From: Azorinus chamasolen
Taxonomy: Eukaryota; Mollusca; Bivalvia; Cardiida; Solecurtidae
Direction: 5' to 3'
Length of the DNA stretch: 64,000 nt
Assembly: GCA_963576725.1 (NCBI GenBank)
Contig: OY755242.1
Location: forward strand, 3,365,593 to 3,429,592
Position 1 is the first letter of the stretch. Every line of letters starts with the position of its first letter. The position numbers and the translations under genes are program-made. Shown here piece after piece: positions 1 to 12,082 of the stretch. The notes under the pieces were generated by a model. It did no database searches. It had not been told where the DNA came from and was given only the letters and a program-made list of their open reading frames with translations.

Positions 1-233
1 CTGTTTTCACAATTTTGCCAAAACGACGCTAATTTTTCACAATTCAAGTGGTACCGGATCCATTCACAATCCCAGGAAAAAAATCGCTGTACAAGTTGAA
101 CTGTATACCAGTCTGCAGGAATCACCCTTTCACTCTCTAATTCCCTCTGCTTCAGAACTGTTATGTGCTTGAATTTCTTAAAAATAAGTTTTAGGCATTT
201 TAACCTTAAATAAATTGCCACACGTTTCAAATA

Positions 234-447
234 TAGTAAAACCCCTCTAAACCGGAATTCTAGTAGAAAAGAATTTAGATACTTTTAAGCAGGTGGCTGC
301 TTCATGCAGGGTGAAAGTCATGCAGAAAGCTCCTCTTCTCCTAGAGGAGCTTTCTACATGACTTTCACCCTGCATGAAGCTGCCACCTGTCTCCCAAGAC
401 CTATATTTATACCAAATTTAACGTCCGGTTTAGAGGGGTTTTACTGT
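234..447. mobile_element. pogo/Tigger-like palindromic MITE
   Basis: Terminal inverted repeats read AGTAAAACCCCTCTAAACCG on the left and its near-perfect complement on the right, next to TA. Inside is a second long inverted repeat (about 288-394) centred on AGCTCCTCTTCTCCTAGAGGAGCT. No transposase is present, so it is non-autonomous. A diverged relative lies at 19100-19364. The short reading frame across the hairpin is not a gene. Confidence 0.75.
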
Positions 448-594
448 AGTTTGGATCTTGATCAAATAAAAATTGTTTGGCATCTGATGATTAGATCAGA
501 AACCAAACCGTGTACTTATTTCAGTCTTCATCAACAGTGATAAGGTTAACACTCTGATAGAAATGTTTTTGGCTGAAAAATTAAAATTATGCTT

Positions 595-971
595 GGATTC
601 GACCTAGTGACCTACTTTTTCATTGGACATGACCCATTTTCAAACTTGACCTAGATTTTGTCATGACTACATTTGAGGTAAGTTTGATGAAGATTGACCC
701 AAATCTGTGGCCTCTAGTGTGTTCACAAGTTTTTTTCTATGATTTGACATAGTGACCTACTTTTTGACCCCACATGACGCATTATCGAACTTGACCTAGA
801 TTTTGTCAAAAACAAATTTGGGGCAAGTTTTATGAAGATTTACCAAGAACTGTGGCCTCTAGTGTGTTCACAAACAAAACTAAACAGACGACTGACGGTG
901 CACAACCAAAGCCTACGCTGTACACAGCACGATCACAATAGCTCACCATTGGCATTTTGCTCAGGTGAGCT
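595..971 (-). mobile_element. End of a satellite-carrying AGCTCACC element, minus orientation
   Basis: Two imperfect ~165 bp units (TTGACCTAGATTTTGTCA and GTGGCCTCTAGTGTGTTCAC recur) lead into GATCACAATAGCTCACC and a short hairpin ending in CAGGTGAGCT. That is the inverted form of the terminus seen at 7391 and 13533. The opposite end is not recognisable. No coding capacity. Confidence 0.55.
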
Positions 972-974
972 AGA

Positions 975-3930
975 AATTCTTTTGATTGGAGCTTAATAGC
1001 GTTATTTGAATTCAAAATATGTTCAAAGTTCACAAAAACCCAGAAGTTGAATTTAGTCTGCCTAATGCTTGTTTTAGGGGGAGATAAACAGTTGATGTCA
1101 ATTTGTACAAAGCTGAGTATGACGTCACTTGGGTGGGTTATTCAGACATCATTTTCTATATATATATTTGTCTGCTTAAAGACCATTTTCCACCGACATC
1201 TGCCAAAGGTATGAAATATATTGAAAATTTCAGCAGACTGCAGTTCATAATTATTTTTAATAAACAAATTTTTTAAAAAATCTTTTAATTGGAGCTTAAT
1301 TACATTATTTGAATTCAAAATGTTCAAAGTTCACAAAAAGTCTGGAAGTTGAATTTAGTCTGCGTAATGCTTGTTTTAGGGGGAGATAAACAGTTGATGT
1401 CAGTTTGTACAAAGCGGAGTATGATGTCACTTGGGTGGGCTTTTCACACATTATTTTCTATATATATATATTTGTCTGCTTAAAGGCCATTTTGCACCGA
1501 AATCTGCCAAAGGCATACAAAATATTGAACATTTTAGCAGACTGCAGCAGCAGATCGTAAATATTTTTAATAAACAGAATTTTAAAAAAATATTTTAATT
1601 GGAGCTTAATTACGTTATTTAATTCAAAATATGTTCAAAGTTCACAAAAACCTGGATGTTGAATTTAGTCTGCCTAATGCTTGTTTTAGGGGGAGATAAA
1701 CAGTTGATGGCAATTTGTACAAAGCTGAGTATGAGGTCACTTTGGTGTTTTTTTCAGACATTATTTTCTATATATATTTGTCTGCTTAAAGGCCATTTCA
1801 CACCGACATCTGCCAAAGGTATACAAGATATTTAAAATTTTAGCAGACTGCAACAGCAGATCATATATATTTTCAATAAACAAAATTTAAAAAAAAAAAT
1901 ATTTTAATTGGAGCTTATTTGTGTTATTTGAATTCAAAATATGTTCAAAGTTCACAAAAAACCTTGAAGTTGAATTTAGTCTGCCTAATGCTTGTTTTAG
2001 GGGGAGATAAATAGATGATGTCAATTTGTACAAAGCTGAGTATGACGTCACTGGAGTGGGTTTTTCAGACATTATTTTCTACATATATATATATTTGTCT
2101 GATTAAAGGCCATTTTGCAGCGAAATCTGCAAAAGGTGTACAAAATATTGAACATTTTAGCAGACAGCAGCAGCAGATCGTATATAATTTTAATAAACTG
2201 AATTTTAAAAAAATGTTTTAATTGGAGCTTAATTACGTTATTTGAATTCAAAATATGTTCAAAGTTCACAAAAACCTGGATGTTGAAGTTAGTCTGCCTA
2301 ATGCTTGTTTTAGGGGGAGATAAACAGTTGATGTCAATTTATACAAAGCTGAGTATGAGGTCACTGAGTATGAGGTGTTTTTTTTCAAACATCAGTTTCT
2401 ATATATATTTGCTTACAGGCCATTTTGCACCAACGTCTGCGAAAGGTATACAAGATATTGAAATTTTTAGCAGACTACAACAGCAGATCATATATATTTT
2501 TAATATACAAAATATTTCAGAAAAAATCTTTTAATTTGAGCCAAATTGCGTTATTTGAATTCAAAATGTGTTCAAAGTTCACAAAAACCTTCAAGTTGAA
2601 TTTAGTCTGCCTAATGCTTGTTTTAGGGGGAGATAAATAGATGATGTCAGTTTGTACAAAGCGGAGTATGATGTCACTTGGGTGGGCTTTTCACACATTA
2701 TTTTCTATATATATATATTTTGTCTGCTTAAAGGCCATTTTGCACCGAAATCTGCCAGAGGTATACAAAATATTGAACATTTTAGCAGACTGCAGCAGCA
2801 GATTGTATATAGTTTTAATAAACAGAATTTTTAAAAAATGTTTAAGCGAGCTTATTTGCGTTATTTGAATTCAAAATATGTTCAAAGTTCACAAAAACCT
2901 TGAGGCTGAATTAAGTCTGCCTAATGCTTGTTTTAGGGGGAAATAAATAGATGATGTCAATTTGTACAAAGCGGAGTATGAGGTCACTTGGGTGGGTTTT
3001 TCAGACATTATTTTCTATATATATATATATTTTGTCTGCTTAAAGGCCATTTTGCACCGAAATCTGCCAGAGGTATACAAAATACTGAACATTTTAGCAG
3101 ACTGCAGCAGCAGATCGTTTATATTTTTAATTAACAGAAATTTTAAAAAATGTTTTAATAGGAGCTTAATTACGTTATTTGAATTCAAAATATGTCAAAG
3201 TTCACAAAAACCTGGATGTTGAAGTTAATCTGCCTAATGCTTGTTTTAGGGGGAGATAAACAGTTGATGTCAATTTGTACAAAGCTGAGTATGATGTCAC
3301 TTGGGTGGGTTTTATTCAAACATCATTTTCTATATATATTTGCTTACAGGCCATTTTGCACCGATGTCTGCCAAAGGTATACAAGATATTGACATTTTTA
3401 GCAGACCACAACAGCAGATCATAATTAATATACAAAAATTTTCACAATTTTTTATAATCTTTTAATTTGAGCTAAATTTCGTTATTTGAATTCAAAATGT
3501 GTTCAAAGTTCACAAAAACCTTCAAGTTGAATTTAGTCTGCCTAATGCTTGTTTTAGGGGGAGATAAATAGATGATGTCAATTTGTACAAAGCTGAGTAT
3601 GATGTCACTTGGGTGGGTTTTTCAGACATCATTTTCTATATATATATATTTTGTCTGCTTAAAGGCCATTTTGCACCGAAATCTGCCAAAGGTATATAAT
3701 TATATTTGTCTGCTTAAAGGCCATTTAGCACCGACATCTGCCAAAGGTATACAAGATATTGAAAATTTTAAACAGACTGCAGCAGCAGATCATATATATT
3801 TTTAATGAACAAAATTTAAAAAAAAATAATATTTTAACGAGCTTATTTGCGTTATTTGAATGCAAAATATGTTCAAAGTTCACAAAAATCTGGAAGTTGA
3901 ATAGTCTGCCTAATAGTACTTGTTTTAAGG
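975..3930. repeat. ~312 bp tandem repeat array, about ten copies
   Basis: A unit beginning near GGAGCTTAATTACGTTATTT and containing CTGCCTAATGCTTGTTTTAG recurs at about 990, 1290, 1603, 1911, 2225, 2538, 2850, 3162, 3470 and 3839. Each unit contains a short (TA)n tract of variable length before TTGTCTGCTTAAAGGCCATT. The last full interval is longer because a piece is duplicated around 3690-3740. Short reading frames repeat with the same period and are not genes. A single diverged monomer occurs at 29620-29871, resuming at 30884. Confidence 0.85.
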
Positions 3931-4058
3931 GGAGTTGTCCAACTCGACTTTAAAAAAACATATGTAAATTATATGTATGTTTTTTTCTTTATATAATAAA
4001 TGTACGTGAAGGTTTTATATGATAATGTACTGATGTACAAGTCAATAAAAGTATTTTA

Positions 4059-4307
4059 TAACCCTTTCCCTGTTCTGTATTTAGTCCAAATTTCAATACC
4101 TACCTAATATTCATTAACAAAGTAGTTATAAACATATATGGAAGGTGGAACATTGTAGACATTTCAGAAAGTAACATAACAGATCTATAAAATTCCATTA
4201 GCAAACAGAGCAGACCCTGATCAGACGGCTCCTCTAAGAGCCGTCTGATCTGGGTCTGCTCTGTTTGTAAATGGGTGAAAACACGTTTATATGAGGGAAA
4301 GGGTTAA
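4059..4307. mobile_element. piggyBac-like palindromic MITE, family B
   Basis: Ends read AACCCTTTCCCTGTTCTG and the inverted AGGGAAAGGGTTAA; the left TTAA is mutated to ATAA. The core is a long hairpin around CAGACGGCTCC / GGAGCCGTCTG flanked by AGCAGACC and GGTCTGCT. CCCTTT termini at TTAA sites are typical of piggyBac-type elements (family knowledge). No transposase. Confidence 0.75.
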
Positions 4308-4352
4308 TGCTGAAATTATAGCATGTTTCTCATTTCTTTGTAATGATTTCAG

Positions 4353-4409
4353 CAAGTGATGAAAGTGATGAGAATGAAAAGCTCATGCCTGTTAAGATAG
4401 AAACATCAG
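4353..4409 (+). CDS. Internal exon of a + strand gene (gene A)
   Basis: A 57 bp exon lies between a TGATTTCAG acceptor and a GTAAGT donor. Read with two bases completing the first codon it gives an acidic/polar stretch, SDESDENEKLMPVKIETS, and leaves one base that completes GAA in the next exon at 6973. The phase match at both later junctions and clean splice signals support a real gene. Earlier exons must lie left of 4059 or outside the window; I did not find them. The acidic segment alone suggests a flexible linker or nuclear protein. Function unknown. Confidence 0.55.
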
Positions 4410-4415
4410 GTAAGT

Positions 4416-5381
4416 TTAATGTTAAATTTATTAAGAAATTACAACCCCTTAAACATTTAGGGAATTAAACAGCTTTTATCAGTGCATAGATTAGGATTGG
4501 GACGGGCAGTGCGCACTTTTCCTGTTGAAAATCTAAACTGAGTATCAAGTTTCATCAGTCTGAAATATACTCAAATATTTTTTGCCTATACCAACCTTTA
4601 AAATTATAGTGAAAGCTTTTTACGTTGAATTCGCATTCCACTTGAGTATCGAAATTATACCACTACTGATTGGAGTAATCTCCCTTATTATATCCATCCA
4701 TAAAAATCCGAGAGTAACCAAAACCACATCTTATGTCTAGGTATAAAAGGCAGACTTTTGCCTTGTTGTTTGTGATAGCTAGATAGGCTAGAGATGTATT
4801 CGATATTTTAACATGCATGTACGCTATAGCAAACATCTTAACATATTAAGATAGTGAAACATTATTTAAGAATAAATCTATGCGGAATGATTGAAATTAT
4901 GTTTTGTAAAACTTTTAACCACTGGTCCCATTTAAGCCTTTCCAAACGACAGAGATTTACACCACACCAAAGTTTCAAAATCAATAACGACAAAAAGGTA
5001 CAGTTGGTAGATTTATCTATCTGTCTGAGGCTGAAAAAATGCCACCAGAAAAGCAAATTTTTTGCCAACAAATGATCCAAAGCAGAACATAATGGTAAAA
5101 TACTTCCCAGTCCCTAAAGTTGTGAACAATAATATACCAGATTTGAGTATAAATACACAAGACCAGTTTGATATATAATCTTGATTCAAACGTTGAACAT
5201 GTTGACCCAGGCATTTCTAGTCAATCAACCAATGAATATATTGAAGAGTAGGCTTGTTTGCAAGAAATAGATTGCTTATATATCTTTTCAAGAAATGAGC
5301 TTTTCAGTGTTACCAGGGATGTTCTGTTACTGATAAATAATAAGTTTTATTGAATCAAAAATTCATTACAGAACTTATATA
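4416..5381. other. Intron sequence of gene A, nothing recognised
   Basis: AT-rich unique-looking DNA between the exon ending at 4409 and the pogo-like element at 5382. Short frames on both strands have no domain character. I see no RNA gene or repeat. Confidence 0.5.
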
Positions 5382-6403
5382 CAGTAAAACCCCGAACTCT
5401 CGAACCCCGGAAAACTCGTTCACTACCCTTAATTTGAACTAATTCTGCGGTCCCAACTCCTTCCTTCTTAAATTCTATATGTTCGACCTCGGATAATTAG
5501 ACCATGCGAAACTCGAACTCTCGAACTCATCTCCCGGTCCGCTGATTAATAAAACAGTGCAAAGTACCTTTGATAAGTCGAACCGTTGTCTTACCTGTAT
5601 GGCTGCGCGTTGAACCGAAGATTCACACCTCTCAGGTGGCTATCTCAGCTCACCGATAATTACGTGATTGGTAGACAATGGGTGAATGTGTGATGTTTTA
5701 TCAAGGTGTTAAATTTTAAATATGTGTGTTTGTGAAGGTTGTTTTGAGCTAACATTGACTGTCATATCGTAGGGCTATAACACGATCGAAATGTTCAAAC
5801 TTCTTCGTTCACAATGGCAGAAATAACAGTTGAACGAATATATTTGTTCTCCTCTGTTTTTATCCGTGAATGTTAATTGAGTTAATTTATGGCCCTATAT
5901 GCGAATCCACTTACGAAAACACAAGGAATAGTTTTCCCCCAATACTGATCTGTTGCAACCGTCTAAATAACGGAATTTTACCAATTTTGTGTGTTCTCGT
6001 GTGTGTTCTCGTAGATATTTAAATGGGTTGTAGACCGTTGTACATAAACCGAGACGATGATGACAGGTCGTTCAGTCCCGGTTTTTAGCCAGACCAAAAT
6101 GGCGAGATATATACATAGCATAGATACGTTCATGGCAGAAACACGAAATGGGACGATTTTTTTTTATAGAATTATGGGTTGCATTAGTATTTTCATTGTA
6201 TTGCAAAGGCAGCAAAAACAGTGAGTTTTGTTACAGAGGTTTGTTTATTCATTTTCGACATGAAAATATTCTCAAACTCACGTTCGAACGATTTCTGTAC
6301 CATTTGCTACCAAACGAATATGAGACTCGGATCTTTCGAACCACCCTTAATTCGAACTAAAATTTATGGTCCCCAAGGTGTTCGAGAGATCGGGGTTTTA
6401 CTG
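5382..6403. mobile_element. pogo/Tigger-like non-autonomous DNA transposon, ~1.0 kb
   Basis: The left end CAGTAAAACCCCGAACTCTC and the right end GGGGTTTTACTG are inverted repeats flanked by TA on both sides, as expected for Tc1/mariner/pogo target duplication. Subterminal TCGAACTCTCGAAC and GTTCGAGAGATC agree. The ~1 kb interior has no intact transposase frame. It sits in an intron of gene A. Confidence 0.8.
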
Positions 6404-6439
6404 TACTGTACTCAGAAAGCTGCGTACAAGCAAACCATG

Positions 6440-6955
6440 AAATTCAAAACGTGACCTACATTCGCAGACAACCACCTCGAATTTGACTCATCTCAAAAAC
6501 TGCAAGGAACAATTGTATGAGGTTTCATCAAGATTCACTCATTGATGTACTCAGAAATTGGAAATGTGACCTACATTTGCAAACCATGAACTTGAAATTT
6601 TACATTCGCAGGCCATGACCTTGAAATTTTACTCTTCCAAAGATTCATTCATTACTGTTCTCAGAAAGCTGCGGAAAAGTACCACGACCTTGAAATTTGA
6701 AAAAAGACCTACATTTGCAGACCACGACCTTGAAATTTGACTGGTCTCGAGACTTTATTGCAAGGAACAGCTGTATGAAGTTTCAATAAAATCCAATCAG
6801 TACTTTGCTAAAAAAAAACTGCGGACAATTTCTCAGAACACTGTGTACAAGCAACGCACAGACTAGGTCCTAGGACCTTGACATTTGTTAAAGTGACCTA
6901 CATTTGCCGAGCACCACTTCACTTCCCATAAAAATATTGCAGCATCTACAATCTT
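6440..6955. repeat. Degenerate satellite-like repeats
   Basis: The phrases GTGACCTACATTTGCAGACC and ACCTTGAAATTTGAC recur five to six times with irregular spacing. They resemble an eroded tandem array like the ones found inside the satellite elements elsewhere in the window. No element ends are visible. Confidence 0.55.
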
Positions 6956-6972
6956 AACTTTATATATTACAG

Positions 6973-7062
6973 AAAGGTTTTCTTGGACAACTAGACAAAC
7001 AAAAGAGGTGGTCCAATACTTCAAAAAGTGGGTGCATCAGCCAAGAGGAAATGGTTTACCAA
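6973..7062 (+). CDS. Internal exon of gene A
   Basis: A 90 bp exon lies between TATATTACAG and GTAAGT. It continues the frame of the 4353 exon (G+AA) and gives ERFSWTTRQTKEVVQYFKKW followed by VHQPRGNGLP. The W...VVQYF..W...LP pattern, continued in the 10503 exon as SKIEMQDFLA, resembles a short helical segment found at the C-terminus of many uncharacterised metazoan zinc-finger or THAP-like proteins. That resemblance is from memory and tentative. Phase matches on both sides. Confidence 0.6.
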
Positions 7063-7390
7063 GTAAGTTCAAATGCTTCTGTGCCAAAACAAAAAAAATA
7101 TGTCATTCTTTGTATTTATTTTCCCATAATTTAACAATTAACAAGCAAATCATGGTTCGACATTAACTCTTTTTTCACTAGACCTTCGGGCTAGTTTCCT
7201 GCAAACATTACTAGACCGAACCAAAAAGTGACTAGACCAAACAGAAACCACTAAAGCAGTTAAACTTTATCAATCATAACTAAACTTAGCAAGAGAAGTG
7301 TTACATGAAGCTTTTCATATAACATCTGAATAGTGTTCTCAAAAGCCAACATTGTGAAAAGAGTGTGCAGGCACTCGCAGGTACCTTTTC

Positions 7391-9545
7391 AGCTCACCAG
7401 AGCACAAAGTGCTCAGGGTGAGCTTTTGTGATCGCCCGTTGTCCGTCGTCCGTCGGCGTGCGTCGTTCGTCATCCGTCGTCAACAATTTGAACCTTTAAA
7501 AATCTTCTCCTCTGAATCTACAGGGATCTCAACTTTCATCTTTGGCACATGGCATCATATTCAGGTCCTTAACAAAGTTATATAAATTATGCCCCTGGGG
7601 TGAAAATTGACCCCGCCCAAGGGGTGCCTTGTTTTCAATAGAAACATATAGTAAAACTTTGAAAATATTCTTCTCTGAAACTGGAAGGTTCTCAGGTTTC
7701 ATATTTAGCACATAGCATCATGTTCAGGTCCACTACAAAAGTTATATAAATTATGGCCCCGGGGTCAAAATTGGCCCCACCCCAGGAGTGGGCAGTTTTC
7801 AATAGAAACAAATAGTGAAATCTTTGAAAATCTTCTTCTCTGAAACTGGAATGTTCTCAGCTTTCATATTTGACACAGAGCATCATGTTCAGGTCCTCTA
7901 CAAAAGTTGTATAAATTATGGCCCCTGGGTCAAAATTGGCCCCGCCCCAGGGGTGGGCAGTTTTCAATAGAAACAAATAGTGAAATCTTTACAAATCTTC
8001 TCGTCTGAAACTGGAAGGTTCTCAGCTTTCATATTTGGCACATAGCATAATGTTCAGGTCCTCTACAAAAGTTATGTAAATTATGGCCCGGGGTCAAAAT
8101 TGGCCCTTCCCCAGGGATTGGCAGTTTTCAATAGAAACAAATAGTGAAATCTTTGAAAATCTTCTTCTCTGAAACTTGAAGCCTCTCAGCTTTCATATTT
8201 GGCACAGATCATCATGTTCAGGTCCTCTACAAAAGTTGTATAAATTACGGCCCCTGGGTCAAAATTGGCCCCGCCCCAGGGATTGGCTGTTTTCAATAGA
8301 AACAAATAGTGAAATCTTTGAAAATCTTCTCCTCTGAAACTTGAAGCCTCTCAGCTTTCATATTTGGCACATAGCATCATGTTCAGGTCCACTACATAAG
8401 TTATATTATTTATGGCCCCAGGGTCAAAATTGGCCCTGCCCCAGGGGTGGGCAGTTTTCAAAAGAAACAAATAGTGAAATCTTTAAAAACCTTCTTCTCT
8501 GAAACTGGAAGGCTCCAAGCTTTCATATTTGGCACATAGCATCATGTTCAGGTCCTCTACAAAAGTTATATAAATAATGGCCCCGGGGTCAAAATTGGCC
8601 CCGCCCCAGGGATTGGCAGTTTTCAATAGAAACAAATAATGAAATCTTTGAAAATCTTCTCGTCTGAAACTGGAAGGTTCTCAGCTTTCATATTTGGCAC
8701 ATAGCATAATGTTCAGGTCCTCTACAAAAGTTATATAAATTATGGCCCCGGGGTCAAAATTGGCCCGGCCCCAGGGGTTGGCAGTTTTCAATAGAAACAA
8801 ATACAATGTAGTGAAATCTTTGAAAATCTTCTTCTCTGAAACTGGAAGGCTCTCAGCTTTCATATTTGGCACATAGCATCATGTTCAGGTCCTCTACAAA
8901 AGTTATATAAATTATGGCCCTGGGGTCAAAATTGGCCCCGCCCCAGGGGTGGGCAGTTTTCAATAGAAACAAATAGTGAAATCTTTGAAAATCTTCTCGT
9001 CTGAAACTGGAAGGTTCTCAGCTTTCATATTTGGCACATAGCATCATGTTCAGGTCCTCTACAAAAGTTATATAAATTATGGCCCCGGGGTCAAAATTGG
9101 CCCCGCCCCAGGGGTGGGCAGTTTTCAATAGAAACAAATAGTGAAATCTTTGAAAATCTTCTTCACTGAAACTGGAAGGCTCTCAGCTTTCATATATTGG
9201 CACAGAGCATCATGTTCAGGTCCTCTACAAAAGTTATATAAATTAGGTATGGTCTCGGGGTTAAAATTGGCCCTGCCACAGGGGTGGGCAGTTTTCAATA
9301 GAAACATATTGAGAAAACTTTGAAAATCTTCTTCTCTGAAACTGGAAGGTTAATCTCAGCTTCCATATTTGGCTCATAGCATCATGTTCAGGTCCCCTAC
9401 AAGTTTTTCTAAATTATTCCCCTGGGGTCAAAATTGGCCCGCCCCAGGGCCGGCTAGTTTTCTATAGAAACATATAGTGAAAACTTTGAAAATCTTCTCC
9501 TCTGATTGTCTGGTGAGCGCTTCAGGGCCATTCTGGCCCTCTTGT
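7391..9545 (+). mobile_element. Satellite-carrying Helitron/Helentron-like element, 2.2 kb
   Basis: The 5' end is AGCTCACCAGAGCACAAAGT with a subterminal hairpin (GCTCAGGGTGAGCT). About twelve copies of a ~166 bp unit follow (AAAGTTATATAAATTATGGC and TTCTCAGCTTTCATATTTGG in each). The 3' end is GGTGAGCG, then a hairpin AGGGCCATTCTGGCCCT followed by CTTGTTT. A terminal hairpin, no TIR and internal tandem repeats are features of non-autonomous Helitron/Helentron elements; assignment to that class is inference. No protein is encoded. It lies in a gene A intron. Confidence 0.75.
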
Positions 9546-9547
9546 TT

Positions 9548-10502
9548 CATTACCTTTACGGATTGCGCTCAAAACTTTCCTTTCTATCATTTCGCTACTT
9601 AAAATGTGAATATAACAAGCATCAGTCCAGCCCAGAATCTGACAGTGACTATTCTAGGATTAAAAAATGATGGGGGAATTTTACTGAAAATTCCGATATT
9701 ACACCAACTTATGAGATTTTGCCTTTTTTGTCTATGTAGAAAAAGTCCCCTCCCATGAAAAGTAGGGGGTGGGGGGAGATTTAATATAAAAATTGGGCTA
9801 ATCCCCCAATCCCTCACCCTAGAATAGACACTGATTGAATCAATTTCTTTTAAAAACTTTGTTAGAGCTTGATGACCCAAGGATCATTCCTGCCAAGTTT
9901 GATAAAAATCAGACAAGTAGTTTAAGAGATGTTGATTTAAGAAATTGTTGACGACGAATGGACAACGATAGAAGACTCTAAATAAACACCAAGAATTTTA
10001 GTGTTTGACCAACTTACAGATAATGTCACAATTTGTCTTGAGGAAACATGTCTAACACATTATTGAACAGTATAGTACAGTCGAGTCCCGATTATCCGAA
10101 GTGCTCGGAACCAGCATTCAAAATCAAACAACCCATGGTCTAGAATAATACAAACCTATCAAAATTATTTTAAAAAAGATTATGATCTGTAACCATCGTA
10201 AACAGAACAGTCTTTGCTATCGTTCAAACTTGGCCTTGATTTTGTCAAGAACAACATTTAGAGCAAGTTTGATGAAGATTTAATCAAGGCCGCTAGAGTG
10301 GTAACAAACTAATTGTGGACGGCCGGACGCCGGAAGAAAGGCGATCCTAATAGCTCATCAACATTAAAATACAATTAACCAGTACATAAACAGCTTCCAT
10401 TTATTCTCTGTATTCAATTGAACTGCATGTGTCAAATGGGCTAGGAGGATTGAGTCGAATTAAAGTCTTGATAATAATTAAATGTTGAAATTTAATTTCC
10501 AG
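9548..10502. other. Last intron of gene A with a solo pogo-like end
   Basis: Mostly unique-looking DNA. At 10078 a CAGTCGAGTCCCGATTATCC sequence next to TA matches a pogo/Tigger-type left terminus, but I see no matching right end, so it is a solo end or truncated copy. The stretch around 10210-10350 resembles the repeats at 600-900. Confidence 0.45.
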
Positions 10503-10552
10503 GCAAAATTGAGATGCAGGATTTTTTAGCAATGCAGGCTGAGTGGAGATGA
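10503..10552 (+). CDS. Terminal coding exon of gene A
   Basis: An acceptor AATTTCCAG precedes GCAAAATTGAG. With the single base left from the 6973 exon it completes AGC and reads SKIEMQDFLAMQAEWR, then a TGA stop at 10550-10552. The continued frame through three exons makes this a credible gene 3' end. The likely 3' untranslated region runs toward the satellite start at 10882, but I saw no clear AATAAA. A downstream CATGAACGAGCAAAGG tract is still unique DNA. Confidence 0.55.
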
Positions 10553-10881
10553 ACATATAAACAACTGAGAACAAAAACCATGAACGAGCAAAGGAAACAC
10601 CAGAGACTGAGGGGCTTGAAGTTGAAGGAGTTGGTGGGATAAAAGTTTATGCTATTCAGTATACCATAATTTAAAATTTGCTATAGGATTCAATGCTATG
10701 ACTCTATCCCTTTGACATTCGATAACTTTTGATGTTTTGCTTCAATTTAAACGAAATTTGCAGTGGTATTTAAGATTGCTCTAAGCTATAGACTGAAATG
10801 GAAATTACATACTGGATGGTCTCTTGTAGTATGCCTGTAAGTTTGAAAATGCAAAATGGTATTTTACAGAAAAATGCATAA
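10553..10881. other. Probable 3' UTR of gene A and flank
   Basis: Unique-looking sequence after the stop codon. No canonical polyadenylation signal, RNA gene or repeat was seen. Confidence 0.4.
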
Positions 10882-12060
10882 TTTTTATACCCCCCTTTTG
10901 AAAAAAACGGGGTATATTGCTTTGCACATGTCGGTCCGTCTATCGGTAGATCGATGGTTTCCGAACGATAACTAATAAACAACTTGGCATAGAATCTTCA
11001 AACTTGCTGTGGTGGTTGGTCATGACAAGTAGATGACCCCTATAGTTTTTAAGGTCACTAGATCAAAGGTCAAAGTCACAATGACCTAAAATGGTGAAAT
11101 ACTTTCCAATCAATAACTTCTCAAGGGTTTGACATGGGATCTTCAAACTTGCTGTAGTGGTTGGTCACGACAGCAAGATGACCCCTAATGTTTTTGGGGT
11201 CACTAGGTCAAAGGTTACAGTCACCATGACCTTAACTGGTTAAATAGTTTCCGATCAATAACTGCTCAAGTGTTTGGCTTAGAATCTTCAAACTTCCTGC
11301 GGTAGTTTGTCATGACCACTGGATGACCCCTATAGTTTTTTAGGTCAAAGGTCAAGGTAGCCATGACTTTAACTGGTAAAATGGTTTCCGATCAATAACT
11401 ACTCAAGGGTTTGGCTTAGAATCTTCAAATTTGCTCAGGTGGTTGGTCATGACAACTAGATGAGCCCTGGTTTTTTTTAGGGCAACGGTCAAGGTCACCA
11501 TGACCTTAACTGGTGAAATGGTTTGCGATCCTTAACTGCTTAAGGTTTGGCTTAGAATCTTTAATTTTGCTGTGGTAGTTGGTCATGACCACTGGATTAC
11601 CCCTATTGTTTTTGAGGTCACTAGGTCAAAGGTCAAGGTCACCGTGACCTTAACTGGTAAAATGGTTTCCAATCAATAAATGCTCAAGGGTTTGGCTTAG
11701 GATCTTCAAATTTGCTTAGGTGTTTGGTCATGACAACTAGATGACTCCTATTGATTTTGAGGTCACTAGGTAAAAGGTCAAGGTCATCATGATCTTAACT
11801 GATGAAATGGTTTCCAGTTAATAACTGCTCAATTGTTTGGTTTGGGATCTTCAAACTTGCTGTGGTAGTTGGTAGTTAGCACTAGATGACCCCTACAGTT
11901 GTTGAGGTCACTAGGTCAAAGGAAATGTTTTCAGATCAATAAATGATCAGTGGTTTGGCTTAGGATCTTCAAAGTTGCTGCAGTGATTTGTCATGACCAC
12001 TAGATGACCTCTATAGTTGAGGTCACTAACTCAAAGGTCAGGGGGTCTGGGGGTATACAT
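10882..12060. repeat. ~145 bp tandem array with TATACCCCC ends
   Basis: Starts TTTTTATACCCCCCTTTTG and ends GGGGGTCTGGGGGTATACAT. Between them about seven to eight copies of a ~145 bp unit contain ATCTTCAAACTTGCTGTGG, GATGACCCCTATAG and AGGTCACTAGGTCAAAGGTC. The inverted TATACCCCC/GGGGGTATA ends suggest a mobile element carrying a satellite, as at 7391 and 39466. No protein. Confidence 0.7.
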
Positions 12061-12082
12061 GTTTTACAAACATCAATTTTGA

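Noticed and set aside
304..540. 78-codon frame
   Set aside because: It lies inside the inverted repeat of the MITE at 234-447.
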